From JBPEXY01 sp052031065 (GTDB lineage Bacteria > Pseudomonadota > Gammaproteobacteria > Immundisolibacterales > Immundisolibacteraceae): a stretch of 8,207 bases of DNA. The position numbers and the translations under genes were made by a program. Every line of letters begins with the position of its first letter. Positions within the stretch are counted from its first letter, which is position 1. The stretch is taken from the NCBI GenBank assembly GCA_052031065.1, contig JBPEXY010000053.1, positions 1-8,207 on the forward strand, read 5' to 3'. Shown here one piece after another: positions 5,905 to 8,207 of this stretch. A model generated the notes under the pieces. It was not told the DNA's origin, ran no database searches, and worked only from the letters and a program-made list of their open reading frames with translations.

Positions 5905-7153
5905 TACAGCCGATAAAGAAGCTTTTGTTTGGATATGGTTGCCCGAAGCCACTGACCCTGTTGTTGCCGGAAAGCTGGAAACTGACGATCAGGGCCACGT
6001 GCAGTTCAACTACGGTAAAAGCTATCTGGACCGCATCAATGCTACTCCCCCAGCCATTTCCATTTATGAACCGGAATTGCCCCTTAAAAAAGGCGTGTTG
6101 CCTCTGCTTGATGGGCTAACCATGCCCGGATGTATCCGCGATTCCGCACCGGATGCCTGGGGTCGGCGCGTTATCGTCAACAAAAAGCTCGGGCGCAAAG
6201 GCAAAGATACCGATGCGCTGGGCGAGCTAACCTATTTGCTGGAATCGGGCTCTGACCGTATCGGCGCACTGGATTTTCAGCACTCGCCCAGAGAATATAT
6301 TCCGCGCTCGGCAAACAGTGTTCCACTGGAAGAATTAATGCAATCCGCTGCGCGGGTTGAGCAAGGCGTACCGCTTACCCCTGAGCTGGATCAGGCGCTC
6401 TTCCATGGCAGCTCCATCGGCGGTGCACGCCCGAAAGCCTTGATCGAAGATCAGGGCGAAAAATACGTGGCGAAGTTTTCTTCAAGCACTGACCTTTACA
6501 GTGTGGTGAAGGCTGAATATATCGCCATGCGGCTGGCTGCACTTGCCGGAATAAATGTCGCACCTGTAAAGCTGGTGCAAGCTGCGCAAAAAGACATTCT
6601 TTTGATCGAGAGATTTGATCGCAAAAAAACAGCGAAGGGCTGGACGCGCAAAGCCATGGTCTCTGCGCTAACACTCTTTGGCCTGGATGACATGATGGCG
6701 CGGTATGCGAGCTATGAAACCTTCGCTGAAATTATCCGCCATCGCTTCGATGATCCCAAAGGAACACTCGAAGAGCTGTTTTCACGAATGGTCTTTAATA
6801 TTTTTTGCGGCAATACCGATGACCACGCAAGAAACCATGCCGCATTCTGGAACGGCAAAACGCTTAGCCTAACCCCAGCATATGATATTTGTCCTCAAGG
6901 CCGTGCCGGTAATGAAGCAACGCAAGCCATGCTGATTTCCGGCGAAAACAGACTTAGCAAACTCAAATCTTGCCTTGACGCTGCGCCCCACTTCCTGCTT
7001 TCAGAAGCAGACGCCAAAACCATTATTGCAAAACAGCGTGAAGCGATTGAAGTCAATTGGGAGAAGGTTTGTGGTGAGGCAAATCTGAGCGCGGTTGATC
7101 GAAAACTGTTTTGGAAAAGGCAGTTCCTCAATCCTTTTGCATTTGAGGATTGA
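5891..7153 (+). CDS. hipA: HipA-like serine/threonine kinase toxin
   Basis: The 420-residue product is a full-length HipA-family kinase. An N-terminal HipA_N-type subdomain covers roughly residues 10-100 (VWIWLP start, DSAPDAWGRR at 84-93). The kinase core follows. It has the loop HGSSIGGARPKAL (172-184), whose Ser175 aligns with autophosphorylated Ser150 of E. coli HipA, Lys195 in VAKF, Glu209, and the hinge LLIERFDR (237-244). It also has the catalytic segment NTDDHARN (308-315, Asp310 and Asn315) and the metal-binding TPAYDI (Asp332). All expected active-site residues are present, so the toxin looks intact. E. coli HipA phosphorylates glutamyl-tRNA synthetase and causes growth arrest; the target here is unknown. 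ATG at 5891 (or 5894) overlaps the end of hipB, implying translational coupling. A TTG at 5885 is possible but less likely. No separate HipS-like gene exists, so this is the two-gene form. Confidence 0.9.
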   Translation: MMTSSTADKEAFVWIWLPEATDPVVAGKLETDDQGHVQFNYGKSYLDRINATPPAISIYEPELPLKKGVLPLLDGLTMPGCIRDSAPDAWGRRVIVNKKLGRKGKDTDALGELTYLLESGSDRIGALDFQHSPREYIPRSANSVPLEELMQSAARVEQGVPLTPELDQALFHGSSIGGARPKALIEDQGEKYVAKFSSSTDLYSVVKAEYIAMRLAALAGINVAPVKLVQAAQKDILLIERFDRKKTAKGWTRKAMVSALTLFGLDDMMARYASYETFAEIIRHRFDDPKGTLEELFSRMVFNIFCGNTDDHARNHAAFWNGKTLSLTPAYDICPQGRAGNEATQAMLISGENRLSKLKSCLDAAPHFLLSEADAKTIIAKQREAIEVNWEKVCGEANLSAVDRKLFWKRQFLNPFAFED

Positions 7154-7159
7154 GGAACT
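7122..7159 (+). repeat. Perfect 14-bp inverted repeat over the hipA stop codon
   Basis: AGTTCCTCAATCCT (7122-7135) and AGGATTGAGGAACT (7146-7159) are exact reverse complements around a 10-base loop. The hipA stop TGA (7151-7153) lies in the right arm, so the last codons are part of the stem. The transcript would form a strong hairpin, but no T-run follows, so it is not a classical intrinsic terminator. It may protect or end the hip mRNA, or mark the edge of the transferred segment. Confidence 0.75.
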
Positions 7160-7299
7160 ACCGTCGTTCTTCAACCAGTCCCGGAACTGTGCCCGTTGTT
7201 GGAATTAGACCCCAATATTTCTAACCGTTCTGGCAGTCGAAACGCGCTGTATCAACCTGGTTTCACCGAGATTTCCATGAAGGTAAAATTGTTACTCAG
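7160..7299 (+). other. hipA-tRNA spacer with candidate tRNA promoter
   Basis: The 140-bp gap has no ORF of note. TTCACC (7262-7267, 4 of 6) and TAAAAT (7284-7289, 5 of 6) are separated by 16 bases and would start transcription near 7296, just ahead of the tRNA. A weak inverted repeat, TTAGA-N10-TCTAA, lies around 7205-7225. The left part (7160-7250) shows no recognisable gene remnant. Confidence 0.4.
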
Positions 7300-7373
7300 G
7301 CGGGTGTAGTTCAATGGTAGAACTTCAGCTTCCCAAGCTGATAACGTGGGTTCGATTCCCATCACCCGCTCCA
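7300..7373 (+). tRNA. glyU: tRNA-Gly, anticodon CCC
   Basis: A complete 74-base cloverleaf is visible. Acceptor GCGGGTG pairs with CACCCGC, followed by discriminator T and an encoded CCA. The D arm is GTTC/GAAC with loop AATGGTA. The anticodon arm is TCAGC/GCTGA with loop TTCCCAA, placing anticodon CCC at 7332-7334. The T arm is GTGGG-TTCGATT-CCCAT with one G-T pair. It closely resembles E. coli glyU and reads GGG codons. The flanking structure is intact, so nothing suggests disruption by insertion. Confidence 0.96.
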
Positions 7374-7443
7374 CTTCTGGCTGTCACAAAAATTTAATCG
7401 ATCTGTAACAGACCCTTCACTGGCGTGCTGGACCATGCGCGCC

Positions 7444-8207
7444 ATGAAGTTAGATGAAAACAGAGCGGTAAAGTACCGCGCCATATGGATATCTGATGTT
7501 CATCTCGGCACCAGGGGGTGCCAGGCCGAGAGTCTGCTGCGATTTCTGCGCAATGTGGAGTGCGAGACGATTTATCTGGTCGGCGATATTATTGATATCT
7601 GGAGTCTACAGCGCTCGATCTACTGGCCACAGAGCCACAATGATGTGTTGCGCACCATCCTCGGTAAGGCCAAGCACGGTACACGCGTCGTCTATGTACC
7701 GGGTAACCACGATGAAATGATTCGCGGTTATGTCGGTACCCGATTCGGTAATCTGGAAATCAGCAGTGAGGCGATTCACCAGACTGCAGCCGGCGAGCGC
7801 ATGCTGGTGATTCACGGCGATGAGTTTGACAGTGTGGTGCAGTGCAGCCGGCTACTGGCGATCATTGGTAGTGTTGCCTATGAGTGGTTGCTGCGGCTCA
7901 ACAGGCTGGTTAATGGTGCGCGCAAACTGGTGGGCAAGCCCTACTGGTCGCTGGCCGGATTCCTCAAACACAAGGTTAAAAATGCGGTGCAGTTCATCGG
8001 TAACTATGAAGATGCACTGGTCAAGGCAGCGGAAACCCGCGGTGTTGATGGGGTGATCTGCGGCCACATTCACCGTGCGGCGCTGGAAAACATGGACCAG
8101 ATTCTCTACGCGAATACCGGTGACTGGGTGGAAAGCTGTAGTGCCCTGGTCGAGCATGAGGATGGCCGGCTGGAGCTACTGGAACATCTTTCTCAGCATC
8201 TGCCTGC
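7444..8207 (+). CDS. Metallophosphoesterase, UDP-2,3-diacylglucosamine diphosphatase-like (3' truncated by window)
   Basis: The frame is open to the window end, giving 254 complete codons; the C-terminus is missing. The calcineurin-like dinuclear metal site is complete: DVH (Asp18, His20), GDIID (Asp48), GNHD (Asn88, His89), HGDEFD (His124) and GHIH (His208, His210). The N-terminal WISDVHLGTRGCQAE and WPQSHNDV segments place it in COG2908, often annotated as UDP-2,3-diacylglucosamine diphosphatase. True LpxH hydrolyses that lipid A precursor at the inner membrane. This longer, LpxH-like subfamily is related, but its substrate is less certain, so I give no gene symbol. ATG at 7444 is chosen; an in-frame ATG at 7435 would add three residues, and neither has a strong ribosome binding site (GGA at 7430-7432 suits 7444 better). 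It begins 70 bp after the tRNA. Confidence 0.88.
   Translation, partial: MKLDENRAVKYRAIWISDVHLGTRGCQAESLLRFLRNVECETIYLVGDIIDIWSLQRSIYWPQSHNDVLRTILGKAKHGTRVVYVPGNHDEMIRGYVGTRFGNLEISSEAIHQTAAGERMLVIHGDEFDSVVQCSRLLAIIGSVAYEWLLRLNRLVNGARKLVGKPYWSLAGFLKHKVKNAVQFIGNYEDALVKAAETRGVDGVICGHIHRAALENMDQILYANTGDWVESCSALVEHEDGRLELLEHLSQHLP

Noticed and set aside
7122..7159. Hairpin at the hipA end as an integron attC site
   Set aside because: The repeat is a perfect simple inverted repeat without the core-site pattern or extrahelical bases expected of attC, and the hip genes have their own promoter region.
7300..7373. tRNA-Gly as the attachment site of an integrated island
   Set aside because: The foreign-looking DNA lies on the 5' side of the tRNA, no copy of the tRNA 3' end is repeated in the window, and no integrase gene is seen.
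7820..8056. Plus-strand ORF of 78 codons inside the metallophosphoesterase gene
   Set aside because: It is in a different frame from the long open frame that carries all five metal-binding motifs, so it is a shadow.

Overview
The window reads like a chromosomal segment of a gammaproteobacterium. The evidence is a MetX-MetW pair with a gammaproteobacterial-type MetX, an UppP of E. coli type, a glyU-like tRNA-Gly with encoded CCA, and a COG2908-type metallophosphoesterase. A GC-rich, free-living or symbiotic Chromatiales-like lineage is my guess from gene content; the sequence does not prove it. All confident genes are on the + strand.

Bases 1-4521 are dense core metabolism. The order is the 3' end of dihydrolipoyl dehydrogenase (lpdA), argininosuccinate synthase (argG), homoserine O-acyltransferase (metX) overlapping metW by 4 bases, a secreted DUF4399 protein, and undecaprenyl-diphosphatase (uppP). 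Spacings from argG to uppP are short (26, -4, 20 and 26 bp), so this stretch could be transcribed as one unit. It joins arginine and methionine biosynthesis with envelope functions.

Bases 4522-7299 look like an accessory insertion between uppP and the tRNA. It holds an unrecognised 88-residue ORF that ends exactly where a decayed IS3-family element begins. That element is about 0.36 kb, with two internal deletions, a frameshift and a truncated right end. Next comes an AT-rich control region (about 32% G+C over 5401-5520) and a hipBA-type toxin-antitoxin module. The control region is the most interesting part. It has two perfect 5-8-5 inverted repeats, and two weaker matches between them, with start-to-start spacings of 31, 52 and 31 bp. 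These are close to whole helical turns, so the sites would lie on one face of the DNA. The architecture resembles the four-operator control region of E. coli hipBA but with different half-site letters. HipA ends in a perfect 14-bp inverted repeat that contains its stop codon.

Bases 7300-8207 return to core-like sequence: tRNA-Gly(CCC) behind a plausible promoter, then a metallophosphoesterase of the UDP-2,3-diacylglucosamine diphosphatase-like family, cut off by the window end.

I saw no wholly new system. The operator array and the IS scar are the points that merit follow-up.
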